Shown in pieces: positions 8,313 to 16,542 of a stretch of 38,329 bases of DNA; position 1 is the stretch's first letter, and the number at the start of each line of letters is the position of its first letter. Location: contig CAZTCD010000032.1 in NCBI GenBank assembly GCA_964612065.1, positions 1-38,329 on the forward strand. Direction: 5' to 3'. Source of the stretch: JAKFYM01 sp964612065. GTDB lineage: Bacteria > Bdellovibrionota > UBA1018 > CAIPTA01. The position numbers and the translations under genes were made by a program. The notes under the pieces were generated by a model, which saw only the letters and a program-made list of their open reading frames with translations, did no database searches and was not told where the DNA came from.

Positions 8313-9653
8313 ATGATTTTGAACGCCGCCACCCCCAGATTTCTGCTGATGGCCCGCCTGGCCCTGAAGAATGTGCTCCTCAATTGGAGGCACAGCCTGG
8401 CGACCCTGCTTGCCATTCTGGGCGGCTTCTCCGCAGTTTCGCTTTTTGACGGTTTCCTCGCCTCTCTGCAGAAGTATAACGAGGAACACTACGTCAATAA
8501 GGGCATGGTGGGCCACGTTGTAATCGAGAAAACCGGAGCCGCCGTGCATCTGCTCGAAGACCTTTGGGGGTATTCTCTCTCCCCAGAAACCCAGAGCGGA
8601 ATCCAGAAAATCCTCGAAGAAGATAGCCGCGTGAGCGCCTCGATGCGCGTTCTTCTGGTAACCGGCCTGATGTCTAACGGCACCACCAATACACTGTTCA
8701 TCGGCTCCGGCCTCGAAGAAAACCAGGCGTTGAAGATTCGCGGAAAGAAGTGGGCATGGAACACCATTGCGGGCGTGCCTCTTTTCCGCGCCAAAGAAGG
8801 TGGCCTCGTGATGGGCAGCGGATTGGCAGAAAAACTGGGCTGTGAGTTCGATCCCGAAATTCTGAAAAAGCCTGATGGCTCTTACCTCGCTGAAGAGAGG
8901 CCCCTGAAGTGCCCAGCTCCCACCTTTCAGCTCTCCGTTACCACGGAAAGCAGCCAGGTGAATGCCCTGAACATTCCGCCAGTGGCCGTAACCGATTTTC
9001 AGCTGCGCGAATTCAACGACAAAGTGATCTACATGCCACTCGATCTCGCCCGGCAGCTCTTCGACACCCAGCAGCTTTCCCGCTATATGGTACTGCTGAA
9101 AGATCCCGCCATGATTCCGGCTTTTGTTTCCGATACGGAACGAAAAGCAAAGGAGATTGGTCTCGATATCGAAATTCTGCCGTGGAAAGACCATCCCGTG
9201 GCGGCGATCGCCAAGGGCGGGCTCGAGGTGCTCAGGGTTTTTCGCGGCCTTTTTCTTTCGGTGGTGGCCGTGATTGCTGCTCTCAGCGTGGCTAATTCGA
9301 TGATGAAAAGCATCAACGAAAGAATCCGCGAGATCGGCACCTTGAGAAGCTTTGGTTTTCGGCAGCGAGATATTGAAATGCTGTTTTCCTTTGAAGGCCT
9401 TGTGCTCGGAATTCTGGCCTGCGCGGCCGGAGTTTTAGTAACGATTGTTCTTGCCTTTGTTCTGAGCCACGCCGGGCTTACCTTCAGTGCCGGAGTGCTG
9501 AGCACACCCATGCCGGTACGATTTTCGATGGCGCCCTTTTCGTGGCTCATCACCGCTATTACTCTCAGCTTGATCACATTTCTTTCCTCTTGGATCGTTT
9601 CCCGCCGGGCCGCCCGCATGGTGATCGCAGATTCCCTTCGCTATGTAGCCTGA
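8313..9653 (+). CDS. FtsX/LolC-E-like ABC permease, second copy
   Basis: 446 residues with the same one-plus-three helix layout as the permease at 6198-7559. The coupling region reads NERIREIGTLRSFGF, the LolC/LolE-like consensus. The periplasmic domain contains two cysteines about 26 residues apart (KLGCEF and LKCPAP), again a possible disulfide. The gene begins four bases after the LolA-like gene, with a purine-rich GAGAGA just before the ATG. The two permeases have diverged in sequence, which points to a heterodimer rather than a recent duplication. This is the last gene of the cassette; a 134-base gap follows. Confidence 0.92.
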   Translation: MILNAATPRFLLMARLALKNVLLNWRHSLATLLAILGGFSAVSLFDGFLASLQKYNEEHYVNKGMVGHVVIEKTGAAVHLLEDLWGYSLSPETQSGIQKILEEDSRVSASMRVLLVTGLMSNGTTNTLFIGSGLEENQALKIRGKKWAWNTIAGVPLFRAKEGGLVMGSGLAEKLGCEFDPEILKKPDGSYLAEERPLKCPAPTFQLSVTTESSQVNALNIPPVAVTDFQLREFNDKVIYMPLDLARQLFDTQQLSRYMVLLKDPAMIPAFVSDTERKAKEIGLDIEILPWKDHPVAAIAKGGLEVLRVFRGLFLSVVAVIAALSVANSMMKSINERIREIGTLRSFGFRQRDIEMLFSFEGLVLGILACAAGVLVTIVLAFVLSHAGLTFSAGVLSTPMPVRFSMAPFSWLITAITLSLITFLSSWIVSRRAARMVIADSLRYVA

Positions 9654-9787
9654 AGCCACGGAGAGTCGTTTCTCTCGCAGGATACGACCTTCCTTTAGTC
9701 GGCTGTGCTCCCACCTTTACATTCCAGACTATTTAACTTCAGTTTTCGGGGGGATAGTCCGATATAGGGGAGAGTGGAGACCTGCGC

Positions 9788-10852
9788 TTGAATCTAATGC
9801 GTATCTATCCGATTTCATTGATTTTTATAGGAGCAGCTGCCTCCCTGCCTGCCCTCGCGGATATGAGTCAGGAGGAAGCCCTTCTTGCCGCCGCCGCCGT
9901 TCAGAAAACCGGCTCCGACGCCAGCCTGCAAAACTCCACCACGAACGCCATGAAGGGCCTGATGGACCTTGCAGCCCAGAAGCGCACCAGCGCCATTCAG
10001 CACGGCTATAAAGCCTATGGCCAATACCGCAATTCCGAAGAGCTCGATCTGGCGCGGATGAAGAGTAAAATTCGCGCCAACGAAATCTACACTACGGCCA
10101 TGAAGGAAAACAAAGCCGGAATCGCAGGCGCCAAATACGTGCCCGACAGTGTGGAGAATTACAAAACAACTTTCGCCAGGCTGGATCCGAAGTTTCTTCG
10201 CGAGGGAGAGGCTGGAAAAGTAGCGGCGGAGTTCGAAAAGCAGACCGGCATGAAGCGGGAAAAATTCCTGAAAATTATGGCAAAGGCCTCGGAGAGCACC
10301 ATCTCCCCGAGCGATCCCAAGATGGTGGATAAAGTGATTTCCCGCTTCGAAGGATTTCTGAGAGAGATCCCCAACGACGACTTCCGGAAAAACGTGCAGA
10401 AAACCATCGACCAGGTTCCCTCCACGATGCGGCATGGAATGATCGCCAAGGGCGTGCAAAAGATCGCGGAAATCATGGCCAAGCTGCCCGCCGACAAAAC
10501 GGAATTGCAGGCCAAAGCCGTGGCACCTGCCGAAACAGAACGCAAGCCAGCCGCTCTTGCCGTAACGGGAGTGGAAACTTCTGGCGCAGCCACCGCTCCT
10601 ACTCCAACCTCGGGCAGCGAATCCGATCAAGCCGCGCTTATCGCTGTAGCCGCCACAAGCTCCAAGATGATTCCTGCCAAGAGCGAGTTTCAAGGAATCG
10701 ACAAAGAGAGCTATTCCAAGGGAGACATGATCGGAAGCGTGATGCAAACCGCGCTCGAGGAACAGCGCGAAGACACCATTTTCAAACAAGTTTCCAGGCG
10801 CTACCGGGCGATGATGCCCAAGCTGGGACTCATCACGGATGAACACCCGTGA
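9788..10852 (+). CDS. Secreted protein of unknown family, copy 1 of a duplicated module
   Basis: 354 residues with a signal peptide ending SLPALA before DMSQEE. The start is taken as TTG at 9788 because TGGAGA sits seven bases upstream; ATG at 9797 is the alternative. It is clearly homologous to the protein at 16951-17985. Shared blocks are the N-terminal SGSD/TGSD-x-SLQNSTT, TTFARLDPKFL, GEAGKVA-x-EFE, ASESTIS-x-x-DP, and a C-terminal block ending VSR-x-YRAM-x-P-x-LGL. The mature part looks mostly helical. A linker rich in Ala, Pro, Ser and Thr (about residues 240-290) separates the core from the conserved C-terminal block. I do not recognise a named domain. A small lipoprotein gene follows at 10893, the same order as in the other copy. 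Confidence 0.8.
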   Translation: MNLMRIYPISLIFIGAAASLPALADMSQEEALLAAAAVQKTGSDASLQNSTTNAMKGLMDLAAQKRTSAIQHGYKAYGQYRNSEELDLARMKSKIRANEIYTTAMKENKAGIAGAKYVPDSVENYKTTFARLDPKFLREGEAGKVAAEFEKQTGMKREKFLKIMAKASESTISPSDPKMVDKVISRFEGFLREIPNDDFRKNVQKTIDQVPSTMRHGMIAKGVQKIAEIMAKLPADKTELQAKAVAPAETERKPAALAVTGVETSGAATAPTPTSGSESDQAALIAVAATSSKMIPAKSEFQGIDKESYSKGDMIGSVMQTALEEQREDTIFKQVSRRYRAMMPKLGLITDEHP

Positions 10853-10892
10853 TGGGCACTGGAATGGAAAGCGGAACACACAGGAGGAGACA

Positions 10893-11126
10893 ATGACGTT
10901 AGCAAAAAACCTCACCTTGGCATTCACTGCAGTAATGGGACTGCTCTTTCTGGCCGGCACCGGCTGCGGCCCCAAGAACGAAGGCGAAAAAGTAGCCCGG
11001 ATGTTTATGGAACGGGATTTGGCACGTTCTGAGGCACAGAGGAGCTGCCTTTTGGCGATTCCTACCACGGGCATTTCCTCCGAGGAGATGGCGAACCGCC
11101 GTGCGGCCTGCATGGCCACCAACTAA
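10893..11126 (+). CDS. Small lipoprotein, partner of the secreted protein (module copy 1)
   Basis: 77 residues. The ATG at 10893 follows a strong AGGAGG with ideal spacing, which decides the start over a longer in-frame ATG at 10839. The signal peptide ends MGLLFLAGTGC with lipidated C25 predicted. The -3 residue is Gly, so the lipobox is slightly unusual. The mature peptide is short, charged and helical with two further cysteines. The signal region is nearly the same as in the lipoprotein at 16543-16896 (MGLLFLAGSGC), while the mature parts have diverged. It lies 40 bases after its large partner and converges with the COG3014-like gene seven bases on. Confidence 0.75.
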   Translation: MTLAKNLTLAFTAVMGLLFLAGTGCGPKNEGEKVARMFMERDLARSEAQRSCLLAIPTTGISSEEMANRRAACMATN

Positions 11127-11133
11127 GCCCCGG

Positions 11134-12387
11134 CTACGGGCCAAGAGAACGATAGCTTAGCAAGGCGATATCGCCCGCTTGCTTCACGTGCACTTCGCCC
11201 AGGTCTTTCTCCTCTCCCAGAGCCCCTGAGGCGCTTTCCAAGCGGATCGACGCCCGGTACCTGCCGGGCGTCGTTTGCGCTCTCAGCACCTGAAAATCCC
11301 TGGGCAGCGTGAGCCAGGAGCGCAAATCAGGCTGGCTCGCGGCATACATCGCGATCTTCACGATAGTGCCCAACCCCTCGGCCTTTCGGTCCAGCTGGCT
11401 TCCAATCACCTCCCTGGCCACCACTCCGGCCAGGCGCTTGGCGATCAAGCCCGCGTATTTTTCGCGCAGATTCTGCATGGCCACCTTTTCCACGTCGTAA
11501 AGCAGCTCGGTGCGCCCCACTTCTTTTCCGTCAAGGTAAAGGCGAGCAGCCTTCCAAGAATTGCGCCGGGCACGGAATTCCGGGATCTCATACCACGACG
11601 GAGAAGGAATCTTCTCTGGCGCCATACCGTTCTGGTAAAGCAAAACCACCGAGCCCGACGACCGAAGGCTTTCTCTCGCTGCCTTCACGTCTTCTTCCGA
11701 AAGACCCAGAGTCTTCTTCCATTTATGGATTTCGGAATGATTGCCCGTGCGCAAAGCCCCCCGAAGCAGGTCCCGGTGAATGCGGGAAAAATCGGGAACC
11801 AGCTCCGCGGTCTTTTTATAATCAATGTAGGCGTTGTTCCAATTTCCTTCTTTCTCGAACATCAGGCCCGCTAGGTACTGCGCGAATGCATTCAGGCTGT
11901 AGTGCCTCTTCGCCTCATCCCGAAGCCGCTCTAGTTTGCGGTTCACCTGGCGGCAGGCCACAATCGCTTCCTCTTCCTTGCCCAAAGCCGCAAAATCCAG
12001 CGCGAGATAAACCGAGATCAAAACATGCTCGAACTCTTCACCCTTATAGGGACGGATTTTATCGTTGATGGCCACGGTGGCGAGCTCAGTGCCGATGGCG
12101 GTATAGTCTTTGATCTCAGAAAGCTCGTTGGCGAGCTTGAAGTCTCTGATGCTCTCTTCGTATTTTCCGGCGCTGTAGCGTACCGTGCCGCGATCCAGAA
12201 GATAGACCAGCTGGTCAATGCCGTCTTCGTCGGCATCGGCATACACCTCCTCCGCGGCCTGAAAGTCCCTCCTTTCGAAGGCCTCCAGGCCCGCTCTGGT
12301 GGCGCGAGTATAGCCGGAGCAGGAAGAAAAAAGCAGAGCGCAGCCAAACAGGGCAGCGCTCGCAAAGATAAGCCGGAGCACTTTCAT
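11134..12387 (-). CDS. COG3014-like lipoprotein with TPR-type repeats, partner of LpoB
   Basis: 417 residues. The signal peptide ends LLFSSC, giving a predicted lipidated C23. The first half has helical pairs of the TPR kind (for example the blocks around AGKYEESIRDFKLA and GNWNNAYIDYKKTAELVPD). The second half contains a predicted beta region starting SGSVVLLYQNGMAPEKI, characteristic of the COG3014 group of uncharacterised lipoproteins. It is encoded 22 bases downstream of lpoB on the same strand, the pairing known for COG3014 genes in other proteobacteria. The likely place of action is the periplasmic face of the outer membrane in cell-wall synthesis control, but the molecular role is unknown. 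Family assignment is by pattern and context. Confidence 0.78.
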   Translation of the reverse strand: MKVLRLIFASAALFGCALLFSSCSGYTRATRAGLEAFERRDFQAAEEVYADADEDGIDQLVYLLDRGTVRYSAGKYEESIRDFKLANELSEIKDYTAIGTELATVAINDKIRPYKGEEFEHVLISVYLALDFAALGKEEEAIVACRQVNRKLERLRDEAKRHYSLNAFAQYLAGLMFEKEGNWNNAYIDYKKTAELVPDFSRIHRDLLRGALRTGNHSEIHKWKKTLGLSEEDVKAARESLRSSGSVVLLYQNGMAPEKIPSPSWYEIPEFRARRNSWKAARLYLDGKEVGRTELLYDVEKVAMQNLREKYAGLIAKRLAGVVAREVIGSQLDRKAEGLGTIVKIAMYAASQPDLRSWLTLPRDFQVLRAQTTPGRYRASIRLESASGALGEEKDLGEVHVKQAGDIALLSYRSLGP

Positions 12388-12409
12388 AGCGCCCTCGCCA
12401 CTTCAGCCT

Positions 12410-13012
12410 TTAAAAAATACCAAGCGATTGCTTACGGTATTTTTTGCGGATTTCATGCTCTTCGGTGCAATCGATCACCGAGGATTCGGTATTGGTGAGA
12501 TTCATGGTGAGCTTGTAGTAAATGAACTTATCGTTCCCCACCTGCTGGATGTTGGTAGCCAAGGCGCCCTTCATGAAATAATCCACGGCTATCTGCTTGC
12601 CATGCTTCTTGGCGGTTTCCTTGCTTTGCCGGCCGCTTTCTCCATAAGCCACTTCATCGTCAATATCGCCACGGGAACCGCGATCGATAAAGCGTACCTT
12701 GCGGCTCTTGGAAAGCTGGGTGCGGATTTTCTCGTTCAGGCTTTCAAGATCGATGAACTCTTCGGTGCGGTTTGCGATAGCGCCCACAGCGATCGTAGGG
12801 CGCGCGTTCGAATCCCTGATCTCAGGGCAAGCGAGCATCGCATCCACGATCTTCTCGGCCATCTGCTGGAGATCCGCTTCGTTGAATTTATCATCGAGAA
12901 GCTCCACGCGATTGGGATCATCGTAGGTACCCTTGGTGAAGGCCTTGGGGCCGCAGCCCTGCATGAACATAAAACCGGTGAGAAGGAAGGACAGTGCAAT
13001 CAAACGCTTCAT
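12410..13012 (-). CDS. lpoB: LpoB-type penicillin-binding protein activator lipoprotein
   Basis: 200 residues from the ATG at 13012, which has AGGGAG about nine bases upstream; a longer frame from 13066 lacks the signal peptide at its N-terminus. The signal peptide ends MQGC (C20). The body has the LpoB fold pattern: a helix ending MLACPEI, then RPTIAVGAIANRTEEFID, then the helix LNEKIRTQLSKS and a RKVRFIDR strand. In E. coli, LpoB spans the periplasm from the outer membrane to stimulate PBP1b. Unlike E. coli LpoB there is almost no disordered linker after the lipidated Cys. Its partner is the COG3014-like gene downstream. The 345-base upstream gap carries notable inverted repeats. Confidence 0.88.
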   Translation of the reverse strand: MKRLIALSFLLTGFMFMQGCGPKAFTKGTYDDPNRVELLDDKFNEADLQQMAEKIVDAMLACPEIRDSNARPTIAVGAIANRTEEFIDLESLNEKIRTQLSKSRKVRFIDRGSRGDIDDEVAYGESGRQSKETAKKHGKQIAVDYFMKGALATNIQQVGNDKFIYYKLTMNLTNTESSVIDCTEEHEIRKKYRKQSLGIF

Positions 13013-13084
13013 ATAGGAACTCCCTTGGATGAGTTCCAGTTTAGCTTCCCTAGGAAGACGGCTCAAGGCGCAGAAAGGAAAAAG

Positions 13085-13272
13085 TCAGGTAATTACAGGA
13101 GAATACGCACACGGTGTGCGGCGCAGTCGACTACCTGAGGGTACGGTCGGGAAAATAAAGACAAACTTCACCGGGTAAACCGCCTCTTGGTCCTCAAGCC
13201 CGGCCAGTCTCGTATTAGATGCGGTTACCTCACCTGCCCTGAACAGGATGAAATTTGAGGACTTTCCGCATC
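13085..13272. other. Structured intergenic region with three consecutive nested stem-loops
   Basis: This lies in the 345-base gap between the divergent lpoB and propeller-lipoprotein genes, which holds no credible coding frame. Element 1: TCAGGTA (13085-13091) pairs with TACCTGA (13132-13138) around an inner CGCACA (13106-13111) / TGTGCG (13115-13120). Element 2: CCGGG (13171-13175) with CCCGG (13199-13203), enclosing CTTG (13186-13189) / CAAG (13195-13198). Element 3: GATGCGG (13218-13224) with CCGCATC (13266-13272), enclosing CCTCA (13228-13232) / TGAGG (13256-13260) and CCTG (13233-13236) / CAGG (13244-13247). Strand is undecided. It could be an lpoB leader, a leader of the plus-strand gene, or a separate small RNA. 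No known RNA class was recognised. Confidence 0.45.
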
Positions 13273-13357
13273 TCCATCATAGAAAAGTGACATTCCCACA
13301 TTTTTCTAATGATCAATGTTTATACAGCCGAAAGGAATTCAAGGCGGAATTAGAATA

Positions 13358-14326
13358 ATGGATTATTCAACCAAGCCAGGAATAGCTCGTATTCTTCCAG
13401 CGAGAGCGAAGAGACTATACTCCTTCTCTTTGGCGGCGATCGCTGTAGCCACGCTCTTCATAGGCTGTGGCAAGCTTCCACCCGGTGCCCTTCTCAACCC
13501 TCCGGAATCCACCGCAACGTCGAACTACTCAGACTATATCGTGGTAGCGAGCACGCTTAACCAAGCTGTTTCCCTGCTTGACCCGAATGGAAACTTTCTC
13601 CGCGAGGTCCTCGTACTCGACGGCACTACTACCGACGCCCCCGCTGGAATAGGTGTTTTTGACTCCGAAAACATTCTTGTTTCTGTTGAAGGCGTAGATA
13701 GAGTAATGAAAGCAAATTTGACCGCCGGCCCTTCCAGCGCTTCAAACTTAATTTTAAGCTCCCAACTTTCCGGCACTCTAGCTAACGTAACTCGCTTGGA
13801 AAGCGGAGATATTCTGGTTGTGGAAACCAGCAACGTGGAACGCTTCACCTCTGTTGGCACAAGAGTTACCACCGGATCCTGGCCTAAAGCCCTGCAGACC
13901 ACCGGCTCCGGTATCGAAAAGATCGCAGGCGGTGGATTCGTGCATTGCTCTACCGGCACCGACGTCGTCCGAACTTATACTGATGCCGGTGTTCAGATTG
14001 CCACGGCAGCTTCCGGCATCGGAGGCACCACCGACGTACGCGATTGCGCCGGAGATAATAGCGGAAAGATCGCGGCAGCATTCAATGGAACAACAGACAC
14101 GATTAGAATCTACTCCGACTCCACTTTAGCAACCACAGTTTGCAGTTTTAGCGATACCTCGCTGCTGGCCGACCCCCGCGCCTTGGACTTCCGCCCAAAC
14201 GGGAACCTTCTGATAGCCGATGGCACAAGCAACGTGCTTATTGAAATCGACGGCTCCTGCGGTTTCGTGCGTCAGATCTCAAGCGCCGCGCTAGCAACAC
14301 CAGTGGGACTGAAGGTGATGCCTTGA
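13358..14326 (+). CDS. Lipoprotein with NHL/beta-propeller-like repeats
   Basis: 322 residues from ATG 13358; an upstream in-frame ATG at 13316 is possible but has no better ribosome-binding site. The signal peptide has a long basic n-region and ends LFIGC (C37). The mature part has repeated four-strand units with recurring motifs such as NILVSVEGVDRVMKANL, GDILVVETSNVERF, IRIYSDSTL and GNLLIADGTSNVLIEI, the style of NHL or lactonase-type beta propellers, which bind ligands or proteins. No catalytic residues can be named. The codon choice is more AT-rich than in nearby housekeeping genes. A small barrel gene begins two bases after its stop, so the two probably act together at the outer membrane. 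Function is unknown. Confidence 0.68.
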   Translation: MDYSTKPGIARILPARAKRLYSFSLAAIAVATLFIGCGKLPPGALLNPPESTATSNYSDYIVVASTLNQAVSLLDPNGNFLREVLVLDGTTTDAPAGIGVFDSENILVSVEGVDRVMKANLTAGPSSASNLILSSQLSGTLANVTRLESGDILVVETSNVERFTSVGTRVTTGSWPKALQTTGSGIEKIAGGGFVHCSTGTDVVRTYTDAGVQIATAASGIGGTTDVRDCAGDNSGKIAAAFNGTTDTIRIYSDSTLATTVCSFSDTSLLADPRALDFRPNGNLLIADGTSNVLIEIDGSCGFVRQISSAALATPVGLKVMP

Positions 14327-14328
14327 CA

Positions 14329-14925
14329 ATGAGCTATCTAAAAGCAGCTCTCCTATTGACCCTGTTAGCAACAGGAAGAGCGGAAGCACGCCCCGCGGAT
14401 GCTGCCTCAAAACCCGGATCGGCGGTAAGGATCTCGCTGGACGGTGCAATCGATTCCGTGTCTTTTGAAAACTCTTCCGGTCAGACCGGATATTTCTCTA
14501 CCAGCGGCATCGGGGGAGCCGGAGAAATTCAGGTACGTGCAAACGGATACGGGCTTGGACTTCGTTTCGGGGTAGCTAGCAACAAGGGGAATAACTCAGC
14601 CAACTCCACTACCACCACGGAATCCATCAACTACTCTCGCTTCTCACTGCAAGCTCGGTTATACGCGCTCGATTTCCATATAGGGCTAGGAGTGGACTAT
14701 ACGAATGCCACAACCGCTACCACAGCATCGTCCACCCTGCGCAACGAAAGCTATTCTGGCTTAGGCATTCGAATAGAGGCAGGCTACGATTTCTACTTCG
14801 GAGGACCACTCTTCCTTTCGCCCAGAGTTTACTACTCCATCTCCAAACTTCGGCCTGAATCCACCACAGGCAGTTCAAGCTTCAATGCATTTGGAACAGG
14901 CATCGGACTAGGCCTAGATTTTTAA
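14329..14925 (+). CDS. Small outer-membrane beta-barrel-like protein
   Basis: 198 residues from ATG 14329; a TTG at 14323 in frame overlaps the preceding stop and is an alternative start. The signal peptide ends RAEA before RPAD. The mature protein shows about eight amphipathic strands rich in Gly, Ser, Tyr and Asn and ends LGLGLDF, with a terminal Phe, as in small OmpA-like or OmpW-like barrels. A Ser/Thr-rich loop (NSTTTTE) lies mid-protein. It is not matched to a named family. It is coupled to the propeller-like lipoprotein gene upstream and converges with der 51 bases downstream. Confidence 0.65.
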   Translation: MSYLKAALLLTLLATGRAEARPADAASKPGSAVRISLDGAIDSVSFENSSGQTGYFSTSGIGGAGEIQVRANGYGLGLRFGVASNKGNNSANSTTTTESINYSRFSLQARLYALDFHIGLGVDYTNATTATTASSTLRNESYSGLGIRIEAGYDFYFGGPLFLSPRVYYSISKLRPESTTGSSSFNAFGTGIGLGLDF

Positions 14926-14943
14926 CTTACTTTAGGAGCAGGC

Positions 14944-14975
14944 AGCCTAAAAACAGGCTCGTCGTATACCACGAC
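14944..14975. terminator. Two small hairpins in the convergent gap before der
   Basis: AGCCT (14944-14948) pairs with AGGCT (14955-14959), and GTCGT (14961-14965) pairs with ACGAC (14971-14975). They fill the 51-base gap between two convergent genes, where terminators are expected. Stems are only five base pairs and no clean T-run follows, so intrinsic termination is only possible. Confidence 0.28.
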
Positions 14976-14976
14976 C

Positions 14977-16419
14977 CTACATCGGCCCGCGCTTATGCCG
15001 GAACACCCAGCGGATGGGGTTTCCACGGAAGCCGAATCGTTCGCGAACGGCACGCTTCAAATAACGGCGGAGGGCTTCTGGTACCTTATTGGCATCGCGA
15101 ACCTGGGCTAGAAACTGAGGCGGTCGATGGCCTACCTGGTGGAGATTTCGGAAATTTCCCAAATCATCTACCCAACTCGGGCCTACGGCGAAGGCCTCGT
15201 CTACCACTTCCTTGAGCTCTTCCGGGCTCACTTTGCGGCTGCGAGCCTCGATCAGATCGAGCGCCAGGCCCCAAATCCCATCAAGATCCCGGGGAAGATT
15301 CCAGGGCCCCTCGGGCTCCAGTGAATCCGTGCCTTCCACGGCTCCATACACCTTGCCCTTTTCCGCGGAAATCGCCACGAGAGGCGCAAAATCGAGAAAA
15401 GGCCATTCCGCTTCCACGAGCTCCCGGAATTTCTTCACTCCCTCGGCCGAATCGCTCTTGATATGGTGAGGGGCATTGTCCCATTTGTTGGCGAGGATGA
15501 TCACTCCGCAGCCGCTCTCTTCCACTAGCTTGGCGATGCGGGAATCCTGAGTAGTAATCCCCTGCTCGGCATCGATCACGAGAAGCGCAATATCGGAATT
15601 TTCGAGATTCCTGGTGGCATACAGCACGCCCAGGTCTTCCACGTCATTTTCCCTCTTGGCGTGGCGCCGGATTCCGGCAGTATCCACCACGAGAAACCGT
15701 TGCCCCTTGCGTTCGATCTCCACGTCTACGGGATCGGTGGTGGTGCCCGGTATGGAGCTGGCTACGGATCGCTCCTCGCCCACGATACGGTTGAGAAGCG
15801 AGCTTTTGCCCACATTCGGGCGGCCCACGATGCACACGCGGATCAGGCCCTCTTCATTGGTGGCGTGTACCGCCTCTTTCGGGAGAAAGCGCTCCATCCG
15901 CTCCCAGAAATCCACGATGCCGCGCTTATGCTCAGCCGAGATCGGAATCACATCTTCGGCGCCAAGCTCGTAAAAATCGGCGAGCTCATAGGTTTGGTTC
16001 GGCTCATCGGCCTTATTGGCGGCGATCACGAAAGGAACACCGAGCTTACGGATATACGAAGTTATATCTCTATCGAGGGAGGTTACCCCCTCACGAATGT
16101 CCATGATCAGCACGATCACGGCGCTCTCTTCGAGCGCTTTCAGGATCTGCACTTCGATATTGCGGAGGGTTTCTTTGTCTTCCCGGCCCTTCCTCCACTG
16201 CTCGGGCATCCAGCCGCCGGTATCGCAAACCTTCACCAAGCGGTCCTGAAGGGCATCCACTTTGGCGATCTCGATCCTTCGATCGCGGGTTACGCCTTCA
16301 AAATCCAGCACGAGCGCTTTCTTCTTGCCCACAAGAGCATTGAAAAAGGAGCTTTTTCCCACGTTAGGGCGGCCCACGAGGGAGATCATGGAACGGGATG
16401 GAGGATTGAGGTTTGACAT
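14977..16419 (-). CDS. der: Ribosome biogenesis GTPase Der (EngA)
   Basis: 480 residues from ATG 16419; a TTG six codons upstream is less likely. Two tandem GTPase domains are visible, each with a GRPNVGKSS P-loop (near residues 16 and 200), DTGGW and DTAGI switch-II motifs, and NKAD and NKWD specificity motifs. A KH-like C-terminal domain ends with the conserved NPIRWVFRHK. Der acts in the cytoplasm in maturation of the large ribosomal subunit. Length agrees with the E. coli protein (490 residues). It lies on the same strand as rnc and era, with the secreted-protein/lipoprotein pair between era and der and 123 bases before the start. Confidence 0.97.
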   Translation of the reverse strand: MSNLNPPSRSMISLVGRPNVGKSSFFNALVGKKKALVLDFEGVTRDRRIEIAKVDALQDRLVKVCDTGGWMPEQWRKGREDKETLRNIEVQILKALEESAVIVLIMDIREGVTSLDRDITSYIRKLGVPFVIAANKADEPNQTYELADFYELGAEDVIPISAEHKRGIVDFWERMERFLPKEAVHATNEEGLIRVCIVGRPNVGKSSLLNRIVGEERSVASSIPGTTTDPVDVEIERKGQRFLVVDTAGIRRHAKRENDVEDLGVLYATRNLENSDIALLVIDAEQGITTQDSRIAKLVEESGCGVIILANKWDNAPHHIKSDSAEGVKKFRELVEAEWPFLDFAPLVAISAEKGKVYGAVEGTDSLEPEGPWNLPRDLDGIWGLALDLIEARSRKVSPEELKEVVDEAFAVGPSWVDDLGNFRNLHQVGHRPPQFLAQVRDANKVPEALRRYLKRAVRERFGFRGNPIRWVFRHKRGPM

Positions 16420-16542
16420 GGAAATACCGGCGCCCAACCTAACGGATAAAGGCCGGAAATTCCAGGCTTTTCTAAAACCTCAGGAACGCTCGCAGCTCCG
16501 CGTAATTACGGAGAGTTTCCCGGGCCCCAAAGGTCTCCTGGC

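Noticed and set aside
9660..9682. Hairpin GAGAG / CTCTC after the last permease gene as a terminator
   Set aside because: The stem is only five base pairs with no T-run after it; not enough to call.
13133..13260. FMN riboswitch: pieces such as TTCAGGGCAGG and TTCCCGACCG on the minus strand
   Set aside because: The pieces are not in the order or spacing of the RFN element, and no riboflavin gene is adjacent.
13224..13267. RNase P RNA on the minus strand: short matches to conserved strings (GGAAAGTCC, AGGGCAGG, GGTAAC) in the right order
   Set aside because: The later conserved blocks (GATGAATG and ACAGAACCCGGCTTA types) are missing, only about 255 bases remain before the lpoB start, and the nested stems differ from the RNase P layout. 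The matches are probably chance; a covariance-model scan would settle it.
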